Positions 24,901 through 37,323 of a DNA stretch of 64,000 bases are shown one piece after another. A program made the translations under genes and the position numbers. How positions within the stretch are numbered: position 1 is the first letter of the stretch; each line of letters opens with the position of its first letter. The notes below the pieces were generated by a model. The model saw only the letters and a list, made by a program, of their open reading frames with translations. It searched no databases and was not told the DNA's origin. Source of the DNA: Scortum barcoo (lineage: Eukaryota > Chordata > Actinopteri > Centrarchiformes > Terapontidae); NCBI GenBank assembly GCA_023238725.1, contig CM041552.1, positions 17,954,487-18,018,486 on the forward strand. Direction: 5' to 3'.

Positions 24901-27900
24901 ACAAAGTGACTAAAATGTGCCATTTGCACTTGCATCTATATTCCTGCTTAGTGTAATTTAGAGAGAAATGGACTGCAGTAGACTGGGTGAAGCTGAGCTG
25001 AGGTGAACAAGACTAACCTGAGCTGGACTACACTGGCTGGGCTAAATATTGCACTCAGTATAAATGACTAGCTGAAGGTCACTTTGCTTTGAGTACAATT
25101 TGCAGTGCAATTTATTTGCATTGACCCAGGAGACTTTCATCAGCAGAGCGACTGCATTTGACAGCCCTATACACAATCACATACTTCCATGTGTAAATCA
25201 GGAGACGTCGCAGTTACTCATGTATGACTTGCTACGGATACACTGGTTAAAATAAACAAGTATTTGTTCTGTCAGATGCTCGTAAGACAGAAAACTGAAA
25301 AATGCAGCTGAAATAGGATGTAATTGGAGGTGAAACTGACTGGTAGAGAAAAGCCCCACTGTTGTGTCCTCTTTTTTTTTTTTTAGATTTCTCCCCTGAT
25401 TGGTCCATTGTGCTTTGTTTATTCCTAAGTGCCTCATGGACCTGTGCTACTTGAGCCCCATGACCGGCAGATAAATACATCATCAGGTCAGCTATAAATA
25501 GACCCACCACTGCCACAGAGACACACATGTACACATACAGTACAGTGTCTCACACATCAGAGAAGTAAGTTCACTTTTTTGCACACTAATGCTGCACAAC
25601 TGGAGCAAAACACATTAATTACAGTTACACCTCCAGCCCCAAATGCCAGACGTAAAAGGTACATTTCCTTTTCTCCTGCCAGCAGATGCGCAGCGAAAAC
25701 AGCCAGCCCAAGTGTCAGGTTCATTTGTCTGGGTGTGGACGCAGCAGCTCAAAGGCCAGAGGAATTCTCTGAGCGAGTGTGGATGATGGAGGCCCTCCAG
25801 TTCTTCACACTCATGGTCTCGATCATGTGTCTCCCGTGCTCTCTTTTGTCCACACCCTGCCCTTTTCCGGCATTAGAAACAAGAGCACTGTGTCTGTCTG
25901 AGTCACCTCAGTCCTCTCCCACTGGGCACTGCATGGTCGCACCTGACAGGCCGCATCAGACAGAGAGACACTCACCCACCCATCCATCCACACACAGATT
26001 AGTTAGACCAGACCTTCACAACCAAACAAACGTGTGTGTGACACAGCATGTGCTTACATACATGCATCCGGTGAACTGAGGTGACTCAGACAGATGGACA
26101 CAGAAATAGATGTCCCCTGACTGGATTGACCGAGCTTCCAGAACACAGTATAAAACACAGTATGAAAATAAAAATGTCTTTACTTTTACCCTTGCCAGTG
26201 AATCACCTCTCACAACAGCTGCAGGAAGAATAACATATTCAAGTAAACATTAACAATACGTAAAATCATTTATCTTACTATAAGAATATTATGGCAGTTC
26301 AAATAAATACAAGAAATTGTAGTCAGATTGATATTTAAACAATTTACCCTGACGTTAAAAAAAAAAGAAACATGATTCTGTTAATATTTGGATGCCAATG
26401 AATAGAAGTTAGTTTCAGTATTTCTCCAGGAAATGTATCTGTTTTCACTTCATTTTCAGTGATGTAAGCCATGCAACCATCTGTGTCAGATTACTGTCAC
26501 TTCTGATAAAGAGTTCAAAAGTTGAACTCTCTCTGGACAAGACAGATTTATCACAGTCCATTTAGTTGGTGGGAGGTGTTTTTAAAGCCCCACTTGATGA
26601 TCTGTGTTAATCTATTTACATCCTTTCTACAGTTATAAACAGTCAGCTGACCGCATTATTTCAGACTGAAATATCTCAGCTACTATAAATATTTTTTTTG
26701 CAGTTGTCATGATTGCATCACAGAGTTAGCTGGTGGCAAAATACAAATCCCCTAATTGTAATAAAATGTCAACTTGCACACATCATAGAGAGGAGAAAAA
26801 AACACACACAAGGACACACATGCACACCATGAGCATGAACACGCACAAATTTTTGCTGACTGTAAAGGGCATTTTGGCATATCAACAGTTGCTGGTGGTA
26901 ATGTACAGTAAGAAGTAACAATCCGACAGTGAGACTACAAGAGACTGCAAATGTTTGATGTGGCAGGAAATGCATTCAGCATGTATGCTAAATCATAAGG
27001 ATGTGCAAAATGTGGTGTGTTTCGTAATGGTATGTAAACAAAACTGTTTGTTTCCCCTTCCTCTTATTTCAGTGACAAGAGAGAGTTATTTGAGTTGTTT
27101 GCAGAATTCAAGCAAAGTCAGAGACATCTGTTTTTTATAAGCATCTGTAAGTCACATCAGACTCATGTCATTTTGGGGAAACTGAGGCGAGGAAACTTAG
27201 CAAAGAGGAGAGTATTAAATTCACTGACTTTTTTCCTTTTTTCTTCCTGGGTGATGCACCTCTGACTTGTTTCTGTCCCTGACTGAGAAATATCTTATGT
27301 CTAGATGTCTTATCTACCTATGTTTCTCAGTGCAGAGTTCCTTTCAGATGGAAACTGACTTGGCTGAATGATGACAAATCCGAGAGCAGCAGCGTACTTT
27401 TTGGACCAACTGTTTAGTTACAACTTGTCAAGTTCTCCAGACATCCCACCGTGAGCCAGAGATGTGCTGAGATATGGTTGCATGTTTAATAATGGCCATT
27501 TGTTAGTTGACTTGCAGTTACAATTAAAAATTGACACTAAAACTAACCGAGGCAGCAGGAGCATTAGCTAAGCCACGTCTGTCCCTCCTCCCCACTGAGA
27601 GTGTAGGCTGGGAGCGAAACACAAGTGGGAGAGGAGATAAAGCAGCCGAGGAACACAGAAAAACAGACAAAGAACTGAACATGGGGCTTGTGTGAGTCAG
27701 TGTTGAAAGAATAATTTGTCATTAAATTCAGTTAGTATTTGCTCCGCAGAGCAGACGACTACATGACTGTACAACTGTGTCATACACAAGCTAAAAGACC
27801 AGTATCCTTGATAGATGATGCATCATTTATGCAATGTACTTGCAGTGGCTGCTATTGGTGGTTCCCTTAAAACTGACAGTGTTTGAGTACCATTGGTGAA

Positions 27901-30900
27901 TGGTACTCAAACTCAAGCTGAGCTGAGCCAGCTGACATGGCTCAATGATCCGTTCCTCGACAAAAAAAAATTACTGACATTCCCAATTACGCATTTGTGA
28001 CTCATGAACCAAACTGCAATCTATAAATCTATTTACGCTGCAAGGTCAATTCACTGATAAGCTTTTCTCCAGAGTGGTGCAACCTCACATACTTGTAATA
28101 TGAATGTGAGAAAGAGTGCAATACAGTAGCAGATACAAATGTGCAAAAATGAACAAAATACCATAAAATCCAGCTGGTATGCAACAAGCTACTTGAGGAT
28201 GCATTGGAAATGTAACAGCACCACAGCGTAGCTGGTGTGTAATGCCGTCACATTCAATGGACGTCACCGGAAGCGTTGGCTGAGCGTGTCTGATGGAGCA
28301 GATTTTTGATGGTCTAAATTTTTAAGGTATGTCAACCCTGCAGCTTCAGTGTGCGGAAAGTACATAGTGCTTTGTGCAGTCACTTTGGCTAAGATTTAGC
28401 CAACTGATAATGGTCAGTAACTGTATGCTGGCTGCGTGTAAAGCCATGACGTCTTGTTTACTGTCTCTACATATGTTAAATTTATAAAGTGTGACTTTTG
28501 GCTGTGATGCCTTTGGCAGAGCTGGGCAAAGTAACAAAACTGTTCATTTTATTTTCATTAAGTCATTAAGTAATTGATCACATTTTTAAGTGACTTAAGT
28601 AAGCCAACAGAGACTGAGACCCTAACCGCACTGTGGATATTACTGTGAGCTCACCCGAGTGCAGAGCAGTGCTGTGGCTGAAAGCTGTCCAGTGTGACAT
28701 TGAAGGAAGGACTGCAGCTGCTGCTGATGTGTGGCTTTCACTGTGCAACGTGTAGGCTCAGGTCAGACATGTCTCACAGCTGTTGGCATGTATCTAGAAG
28801 AGTCTGAAGAAAATGTATTAGTGAAAATCTGATTTACTGTATTCAGCAAATTTCAGGATATGTACTTTTATATTTATACTATTGTATATATTATACTATT
28901 AAGACCTGTATTACAATTATTTACAAGTATTTATTTGTAAAGAGATGAGACATTTATGCTGAGTTTACAACATGAGTCTCCCAATTGTCCCTTAACGTTG
29001 CTCATAGATCATTTTGTCTGTTGATGTTAATGTGCTCAGAGGATCAGTGTACCACTTGAATATGGATCACAAACTTCTCATCATGAAGTATCCTTCAACT
29101 TATGAAATAAATGTTTAACAAAATGCTACATAAAAGATACAAATGGAAATTTTGTGGAAATTCAAACTTTCGATAGTCTATTTGACTGGCCACTGCAGGA
29201 TGGCGTAGCTGAATGCAGCAAAAGTTAAGCATTTTTTTACATTACAGTTAAATTTTATGACTTTCTAAATGTACAGCATGAAATGAAGTAATCCAAAGGA
29301 AAACATGCAGATTAATTCAGTTCCGCCTAGCCTGTCTACACTGTGTTTAATCCATTTCTTCTCTCTAGTTTAGTCACGTTTTCTCCTCCAGAACTACGTC
29401 CTCACCCAACACTGCAAATGGACGTACTTGCAAGCCTTTTCAAACATCACCATGTAAAATTCTGCTGCTGTAAATGAAGGAACACACAGATCGACCACAT
29501 AACACAGAGAAAAACAAACGCCGTGGGTAGATTTCATTACTCAGAACAGCTGAAACCATACACAGAAAGGCAGACCCAAAATCAATAGCCCCATTTATAA
29601 ATCTCTTTATTCAATACAGTACATTCACTGCGCCAGACAGGCAGGCTGGGCACGTGGAATCAAACACACAGTGGGCTATAAAATATGCAGCATGTATACA
29701 GCAAGGGGGCAACAAGAGACAGCCTGCACTGAAGAGTGGAGAAAGAGAGAGGGGAAGAAATGACAAGGAGTGATAAAAGCTGAACTTTAGATGGAAATCC
29801 AAGCACGGGCAGTCTGTTCACTATTAAAAGAAAGAACAGAGTGTAATTTGAATTATGTCGCCCTTCAAACGCCAATCACACATTGAGGCTGTTAAAGCAC
29901 ACAGAGTCTCACCTACAGTCATCACTGTCATGTGCTGTATAGATACTTATAGATAGTCGTTTATGATAACGAAGTGTCAGAGCAAGGGAACGTTAACATG
30001 CAGCTCAGGGGGAAACAATGATGAATAATTGAAGATAATAACTATACACACAGTTTGTTCACAGTTTCCAGCCTCCTTGTCCGTTATGTTAAATGCAAAA
30101 CAAAAAAAAGCCTCTAAAACAACTTTCTATCATACTTTGTTTCATGCTTTGTATCATACTATCTAAACCAGAGGTTTTCAAACATGCTCCCCCTTTAGAG
30201 GCTGAAAACATTGATCTATTTATTTTCAATTTCTTACCAATCAAAACTCTTGATAGACTCGCCGATGTGGAGGTACTCCTGTTTGTTTATTGCTCCTGAA
30301 TGAATCAGACCTTTTGCAGGAGGGACCTCACCCTTTCTACTTGGCTGGCTAGCTACATTTATCAACAGAAAATAACTAAAGAACAACCACAATGCAACAA
30401 GGGTTGACCACTATCAAAGCAGCTATATTTTTTTCCATTGGCATAAGTAACATTAAATTAAGTGCTCTGATAGGGGCCAACACCACTGTTATTACTGAGC
30501 GATATGGCATGGGGTGCTGGCACAAAGTCATTGTATCTAGAAAACATCCACCATTGGTCTCACTAAAAACTCACAAAATCCGCACATCAACTGATTTACC
30601 TTATAGTTTGAACTGTGGAAATGTAATTTCACTGTGTAATAATTTTACAGAGGTTATGTGGCTTACTGCAAGGTGATTCTTACACCAGAAATCCAAATGA
30701 TTTATAGTAACTCGACAGCATTTGTATGTACGTGGGACATTTGTATATTATATAGTGGATTGACAGTTTTTATGTATGTTCAGTTTATATTTGTTGAAAC
30801 ACGTTCTGTATGCAAAGTTACGAGACCCAAAACCTGCTTCAGACAATACTTCAAAACTTTGCCCTTGTCCTGTTACCGTAAGTTGCCCTGTGAATATGTG

Positions 30901-31559
30901 ACCATTTACAGCCTGTCCGAGCTCCACATTGTTGCACACACTGGCGAGGAGCGGCAGTGTCTGTGGGCAGAGCGAGCACACACTCTGTGGACCATGGTAA
31001 TGGGTGGGAAATGTCAGCGGATCCGTCTGTGCCCTCTACCTATCTTTCCCTCAGGCATCATTGTTCCTCCTCCTCTCTCTCTCTCTCTTTTTTTTTTTTG
31101 TTTCCATGGGGGCTTTTGGTGGCTGTTGGGGTCATCACACCTCACACACAAAAGATAAAATCACTGACTGCGTACCACACATACCTTGATCTCTCATGCT
31201 CTTAGCTATATTTATATTTATTTTTTGCTTCACTTACCTTCCACATATTTTTGGAGCGGGATACTAGCGGTCACTCTATTCTGTTGCTTTGTACTCTTGT
31301 GTACAGCAGGAAAGAAAAGCAACTGTAGTGGAGCCAGTGTGACGCTTCAGTCGCTCTCTCTCTCTCTCTCTGATAAGACTTCCACAGTGGCTTTGCGGCT
31401 TGGAGCCAATAATAAGCTTTTAACAAAACATCAGTGAGAGACAGTACCCAGTACTCCCAAGTCTGAGAGGCAACAACAGGCTGCTTTGTATAGAACAAGC
31501 AGAGACTCTTCAACTCTCTCCGTCTCTCTGTCACTCACACATTTGCACAACAAACTGTG

Positions 31560-31560
<1 letters not shown>
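24901..31560. other. Intergenic, no gene seen
   Basis: The long plus-strand open frame at 25579-26079 (166 codons) and that at 30658-31158 (166 codons) have no recognisable domain and end in repetitive or hydrophobic low-complexity text, so I do not call them. A perfect hairpin at 27881-27912 is listed separately. CT-rich runs occur near 31074-31088 and 31351-31371. Confidence 0.6.
27881..27912. other. Perfect 14-bp hairpin
   Basis: The arm gtttgagtaccatt (27881-27894) is the exact reverse complement of aatggtactcaaac (27899-27912), around a ggtg loop. A stem this tight is unlikely by chance. No terminator role applies in an animal genome. It may be a fossil of a small foldback element or a structured RNA segment. 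Confidence 0.85.

Positions 31561-31562
<2 letters not shown>

Positions 31563-31592
<30 letters not shown>
31563..31592. repeat. (CA)n microsatellite
   Basis: An uninterrupted CA tract of 30 bases. Confidence 0.95.
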
Positions 31593-31594
<2 letters not shown>

Positions 31595-33595
31595 GGTACT
31601 CTCTTCCTAACTGACAGCCTCTAAGGCTCCCTGTGCAGGTTATTCCTCTTGATGACTCATTTTCTTGACAGCGTCTCCCCACCCCTCCACGCTCCATCCC
31701 TCCGTCCTGGAGCCACTTTGTCACTTGCTGACAACCTGAGAAGATGCAGAGCTGATTTGAACATGTTACCTCTGATAATCCTGCCGAACAAGTAGTTAAG
31801 GGAAGCTCTAAGGCTGCCACCATAAAGCGAGGTATAGACATTTATAAGGGAGGCTTCTGCGCGGGAGGTCGCTGATGATTAAGTTGTTGGGTCAGATGAC
31901 AGATTCATTGTTTTTCTTCCTCTCTGGAGCTTCTACTATCAGTCACTACTACTATCACTACTTTTCCTTCATCACTGACAAGGTGCTGAGGTCCTTTTTT
32001 TTGGTAAGGCAAAACAACAGAGTAGGCTATGACTGTTATTGATTTACAAAGAAATTAAGTTTCTGTTCTTAAGTCATTCAATAAAACTGTGGATAATTAG
32101 TTTTTAAGCACTGTTGATTTATTAAATAGCAGTTAAGAGATACACTGATTAAAGCACATTAATTGGTACAAATAACAGTAGTGAACAAAGTACCTATTAC
32201 TATAATGACTGTATTTTCTTGTGTGCACATGTAGAGTTTCAAGAGGCTTCAGTATTATTAAGGCAGAAAATACCACAGTGGGTAAAATACTGGTCTTGCA
32301 GAGTGAACAGTGGCCACACTGTTGGTGTTGTCTCGTTGAGGACAGCAGCTTTCTTTGTGTAGAGACGAGGGACTGTGGTTGATTTTTTATGAGTTCAAGC
32401 ATACACCTCAAGAAAAGCGACCACGCGGCAGATAAGTGAAGCGAGAAGTGAGGGAGTGAGACAGCGTGCAGATGGACGTGCATATGGAAATGTAAGCACA
32501 GGGGGGAGGATGGAGGGACGAGGGTTATCAAACTTAATCAAGATGGAGGAGCTGAGTCTGCAGAGGTTACGCAGCGAGAGAGGAGCTTCATCACTGTGCC
32601 GCCCGCGGCTGGCACTTTGGGCACAATTCGCTCATCCCATTTCCTCTTCTAACGCTTTTCGCTTTTAATTCGAACATAATGGAGGAAAACTGCATGAGGG
32701 AAAAAAAAAAAGAGGAGAGGAGAGAAGAGACTGTTTTTGGCAGGTACTGTAGAGAGACCTGGCACCATGCTGAAGCCCAACTAGCACAAAAACTGCCAGA
32801 AGGGCTGCGTGGCTGATTCTGAGACGCCGAGCTGCCATCCTGATTACAAGTGATGCTGACCGAAGTCACAGCACAGTGCCCCCCCCCCCACCCAGCCCCA
32901 CTTACCTCAAGCCCTCTCCTTCACCCTCTTCAGACCAGACTGAAAGATCACTTTGACATAAACCTTAGTTTCGAGCTCCTCTGACGCTATGAAATTCTCT
33001 GTGTTCCCCTATATTTGGATAATTCTGATTGTGCCAAATAAGTGATCAAGCCGACTCTGATCAATTTGTAATTAACATTAACTGTCGACATCCTGCCTGG
33101 AAAAACCCAGCCATGCGGTTTTGCAAGCATGTTAAAGCAAATGTTAAGTGTTATTTGCAATTCCTTTTCTTCCCAGCATGGTCTAGATGTCCTGTTGCGT
33201 CGCTGCAATAAAACACCTGAGGGTGTTGCAGCTGTGATGTGTGAAGACTCATGACGTGAATAACGGTGCTCGTCAATATTGTGGGAGACAGCTTCAGACG
33301 GTGAAATGCCTCATTAACCTTGTTTCACCTTGACATTTAGTTTGGTGTGAAAAAACAAAAAAAAACAAAAAAAACATAAAAGGCGTGTAATAACGGCAAG
33401 TGGAATTTATAATCTCAAATCTTAGTGTGTTGTATGATGATTCTGGCCTTTTTAAATTTGTGTTTCCACTGAAATCCTATTGTGACAAGTCCCATGTGTG
33501 TTGCTTCCTTAAGGACTGTTTCCTCCACAGGGATGTGAAACAAAAAAAAAAAAACAACAATGAATATGTGCATCCCCGCCATATGTTTGTAGACT
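31593..33595. other. Intergenic, no gene seen
   Basis: No exon is recognised. Homopolymer runs occur: A near 32701, C near 32879 and A-rich near 33353-33380. The block at about 32430-32870 is more GC-rich than its surroundings, but its open frames (70-132 codons) show no domain. Confidence 0.6.
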
Positions 33596-33599
33596 GCAA

Positions 33600-34170
33600 G
33601 CCAGGTGTTGTCATCTGTGTCATCTGTTTTCTGTATTTTCTTGTGCCTCATTTTCCTTGGTGTTTTTCTGCCTTGTGTGTCTTGTGTTCGGTTTGTTCAG
33701 TGTGGTCCTTGTGTTTGTGTCCTTCTTGTCCATCATTCCCTGTGTCCTGCGTTTAGTTGTTTCTGGTCTCCTTTGAGTTTATCTTCTCCAGTTCTGATCA
33801 CTTCCAGCTATATTTTGTTTTCCCTCCTCTTCTCACTTGTCTGCCACTTAACTTCCTGTCCTTGTTGTGTTTTCCCTGCCTCTGATTATTCTGCTCCTCC
33901 CTTATTAGTTTCACCTGTTCCCCTGTTAGCCTCCTCACCTGTTCTCACCTGTGTAGGCCTAAATAAAGAGTCATCTAATCTTCTCTGCCTCTGGCCTCGT
34001 CTGCATCCTGGGTCCAAACTATACTTCGCCCTGCATCCAATGCTAACGACACGACCAACATGGACCCAGCATACGGAGGAGTCTTTATGGATAATCAGAC
34101 TTCATTAAGAACTACACCACCTATGATCACCAATATAAGGCAACAGCCTTATATTCAGCCCTCCAAATCT
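33600..34170 (+). mobile_element. LTR-retroelement-like remnant, LTR and gag-start region
   Basis: A pyrimidine-rich stretch full of ttgtgttt, tcctgtccttgttg and tcacctgttctcacctg phrases leads to cctaaataaagagtcatc, a poly(A)-type signal. Ctgcatcctgggtccaaac follows, and then a short ORF start at about 34060 (ATGGACCCAGCATAC). This order, pyrimidine-rich LTR with AATAAA then a gag-like start, is what I expect of fish LTR elements, many of which open with M-D-P. The frame stops after about 44 codons. No protease, reverse transcriptase or integrase motif follows, so this is a non-autonomous or truncated copy. Exact LTR borders and a second LTR were not found. Confidence 0.45.
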
Positions 34171-34205
34171 TCATCAGGGATCCATGGCTGAAGTGGCTGC
34201 CAGGT

Positions 34206-34700
34206 TTGTTCAATGAGCTGTATTCTGCACTAGGGACTCTGCCTGCCAAACTCCAACTGGCTCACCTTCCACAGTCACTCCAGCCTGAACCTCGGCCTGC
34301 TAGCTTCCAGCCTGCATCCCAGCCTCAGCCTCAGTTCGCTAGCCCCAAGCCTGCACCCCAGCCAGCCAGCCCAAGCCTCAGCCGGAGTTTCAGCTCCTAC
34401 AGCTTGGCTACCAGCCAGCCAGTCTCCAGTCTGCTTCCCTGCTAGCCAGCCTTCGGCCTGAGCCCCAGCCTGCCGGTTTCCAGCCTGCACCCCAGCCACC
34501 AAGCCGCCAAGTTCGCAGCGTGCAAGCCCAGCCAGCCAGCGGTCTCCCTGGGAAGGAACTCGCTTGGCTATTTTCCCAGGATCTTGGGGAGACCGCCAGG
34601 GAAAGCATACTTCCCAACGGCAGTCGTCCTCTCACTAGCCCAGCGCCCCAGAGGTTGAGCTTCCCAGCACCCCAGAGGCTGCCCTGACCAGCACCACTGA
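34206..34700 (+). repeat. Proline-rich degenerate tandem region
   Basis: The segment repeats variants of cagcctgcaccccagcc and gctagcttccagcctgc with irregular spacing. It gives a P-Q-P-A-S-rich frame on the plus strand (34206-34445) and an A-G-W-L-rich frame on the minus strand. It is more GC-rich than the surrounding desert. It follows the LTR-like head and is probably the internal non-coding part of the same retroelement. Confidence 0.6.
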
Positions 34701-34867
34701 GCCCCCACTAGAACCTGGTTGCCCTCCATTGGCGGCCCGGCCGACATTATCTTCTGAGCCTCCGTTGGCGGCCTGGCCGAAATCAGAACCCGGTTCCTCT
34801 TCGGGGGGCAGCTTGGTCAACACCAGCATCTGAGCCCTCTCCGTTGGCCGTCTCCACCGACACACTG

Positions 34868-35075
34868 CCTGAGGGGTCCCGCCTTCGCCATCGACCGCCT
34901 GAGGGGTCCTGCCTCCGTCAGTCTCCTGTGGGGTCCCGCCTCCCCCCGCCTGCCTTCCGAGGGGATCCGCCTCAGTCTCCCGAGGATCTCTACCTACACT
35001 GTCGGCCTACCGGAGGTTTCAGTCTCTGCCGTCGGCCTCCCGAGGGGCTCAGCCTCCGTCTTCACCGGAGAAGAA
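34868..35075 (+). repeat. 27-30-bp GC-rich tandem repeat, about seven diverged units
   Basis: Diverged units of the form ctgaggggtcccgcctccg follow each other at 24-30-base spacing. Starts are seen near 34868, 34898, 34925, 34956, 34979, 35009 and 35039. Each unit keeps GAGG, GCCTC and CGTCGGCCTC-type cores. Translated, they give R-P-P-E-G-x-x-L-R repeats. I regard this as a minisatellite inside a retroelement remnant and not as a real protein gene, because the upstream frame is not continuous with it. Confidence 0.6.
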
Positions 35076-35135
35076 TGATTACTTTGGAGACTGCATGAAA
35101 ATGGCCAATTCACAACAGGGTCCACTTACAATAAC

Positions 35136-35460
35136 AAAGAATAAAAAAAATTTATTTATTTAAAGCCCAAAATCACAAACATCGTTTGCCTCTGAGGGCT
35201 TTACAATCTGTACAGTTGTGACACCCTCTGTCCTTAGACCCTCGAACCGAGTCAGGAAAAACTTCAAAAAAAGCCTTTATGGGAAAAAGAAGAAAGCCTG
35301 GAAGGAAGAGCCACAGATGAGGGATCCCTCTCCCTGGGACATGGACAGACGTGCAATAGATGCCACATGTACAGAGAACATCATCATCGATCATATATGG
35401 AGTTAAACATGGGTCGTAATAAAGCTGTAGATAAACAGAGTTCATGGGTTTAGTCCATGT
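35136..35460 (+). repeat. Dispersed fish repeat (GGGCTTTACAATCTGTACA family)
   Basis: It opens with tttatttatttaaagcccaa and continues gagggctttacaatctgtac, cacc­ctctgtccttagaccc, agggatccctctccctggga and catggacagacgtgcaatag. I know these phrases in this order from numerous fish clones. The short plus-strand frame at 35218-35406 is part of the repeat, not a gene. It starts within about 60 bases of the end of the retroelement-like region, so the two may be nested or part of one composite. Confidence 0.7.
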
Positions 35461-37218
35461 GTAAAGATATCACAGGTAATGGAAATGAGTCTGTGAGTCC
35501 AGGTGCATCTCTAGATGTCCTCATATGGAGCTCTGAGCCACTCAACCTTCAACCTCCAAACAACCTTCCTACATGGCTACCTGACGTCCAGATGCAGTTG
35601 CACTAGTTGTATCATCAATATTTGTGAATTGCAACCATTCACCAAATTAAATGAAAAAGTGATGACGTGACAATGTAGCTTGTAGCTTTTACCTTAAACT
35701 TTTGGCTAAACCAGTCTGCTTCAAGATACACTTGAAACTATAGGCTGGGATTCAGCAGATTCACCGGGGGGGCCATTGACCTGAAGTGTTCTCGAGCAAG
35801 ACGCACCAAAATGAAAAAAAAACAGAAGGGATCAATAAAGAAACACAAATCAATTATTTCCTTTCTAGCAGCCTATGGATATACCAATCATATCTTTTTC
35901 TCTCATCTATGCTTTAGACTGGCTGAAGGGGCCAATCATGGCCTGTCTGTCTGTGAGCTGATTGTCCTGTCTGATGAGGCTGAGATGTTTGTTCCAGGCT
36001 TGGCACGTCACAGCAGAAGTGATTTGCTACTGACAGCGTGTAGATGCATTGTATCACCATCATTCAGTGGAAATGAGGCATATTTTTTGGTATAAAAGAA
36101 TTTGTTCTCTTTGTACCTTGACTTCTGGTGGTGATGTTTTCTTGGTGAAACAATATCTTCCCAATTGCAGCCATTCAGGGGGAGGCACATTGGTGATGAA
36201 ACATGTATGTTAGCTGGACAAAAATGAGCTTATTAATCTCCTGTTCTTCCCACTCTCTATGCATTGTGTACAGTTTCTCTGTGCTCAAATACTACTTGAA
36301 TTGTAGACAAACAAACACTGAAACTAGCTTTTGGCACAGCAACCATGAAAGGACCTCATTGTGTCATTTGGTACTGTCTTTACAGCCTGCCAAACAAATT
36401 ATCATTAACATTAGCACAATCCCCTTTACAAAGACCATTTTTTATTCCAAAATAAAATAAATGCCATCTTCGAATTTCCAGTTATAATGTTGTTGATGCA
36501 CTTTGTTGTTAGTGTTTTTCACAGTTTCATTTAATGCCTGTGCTACTCTCTGTTTTTCCTCTTTTTTTGGAACACATATTTCACTTTCCACTCCAGTGAG
36601 CCGGAAAGAGTTGAGATAACCTGAATCCAACATGTACTGTATGCATCAAGTCTTCCAAATTAATCGACAAAATGCGTTTCTTTCAACTGCTCCCAGAACG
36701 ACACGTGATTTGTTAAAGGTAGAAGAACATCTTGGTTTGGATTCAGAGTATTACTTCTTTCAGCTGAGCGTACCTTTTTTGTCATGGTTATAATAATAAA
36801 CACTTGGTTGAGGCCAGGGAATGATTGTGGTCATGATAAGAAGAAACCAAACTTGCTTGTAAACAGTACACCTCCACCATTCATTATGTTTCCAACAGGT
36901 AAACACCAAAACAACAGTACTGACTGATGACTGCTTATCTTAACCTCTCCTGCCCTTGCAATTATTGTAAATAACCGAAGTGACCTTTCACCTGCAGACT
37001 TTCCAAACTGACTCTCTTCAAATGTCGGCTTGTGTTTTACTAATATACTTCGCTATTGCATAAAGTGCATTAATGAGGAATAATCAAGTTTACGTACATT
37101 TTCAGCAATCATCAAGAGGATGTGGCCTTATTGTGTTACAAGAAGCAATTAATATGTATGTGTGACTGTGTGTGTGTGTGTGTACACGAGATTAACTTAA
37201 GCATCAACACTGGTCTAA

Positions 37219-37323
37219 TGACTTCATCACTGTGTGCTCTGACCTCATTAAAATGCCCAATAACTTCATTAATGTGTGCGACAACCTCATTACAATTTGC
37301 CTTGACCTCATCACAGCCCTGTG
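37219..37323. repeat. 21-bp tandem repeat, five units, with CRE-like octamers
   Basis: Five head-to-tail units of exactly 21 bases start at 37219, 37240, 37261, 37282 and 37303. Their openings are tgacttcatcac, tgacctcattaa, taacttcattaa, caacctcattac and tgacctcatcac. Because 21 is divisible by three, both strands stay open; the minus strand reads a seven-residue repeat of N/D-E-V type. TGACCTCA and TGACTTCA differ by one base from the CRE octamer TGACGTCA. TGACCT is also a nuclear-receptor half-site. Confidence 0.85.

Noticed and set aside
25579..26079. 166-codon plus-strand open frame
   Set aside because: No recognisable domain; cysteine/serine/proline-rich and low-complexity at the end, and no splice or promoter support.
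30658..31158. 166-codon plus-strand open frame
   Set aside because: No recognisable motif; passes through CT- and T-rich low-complexity DNA that yields serine/phenylalanine runs.
33605..34108. 167-codon plus-strand open frame
   Set aside because: It lies in the pyrimidine-rich LTR-like stretch and is not continuous with the gag-like start frame.
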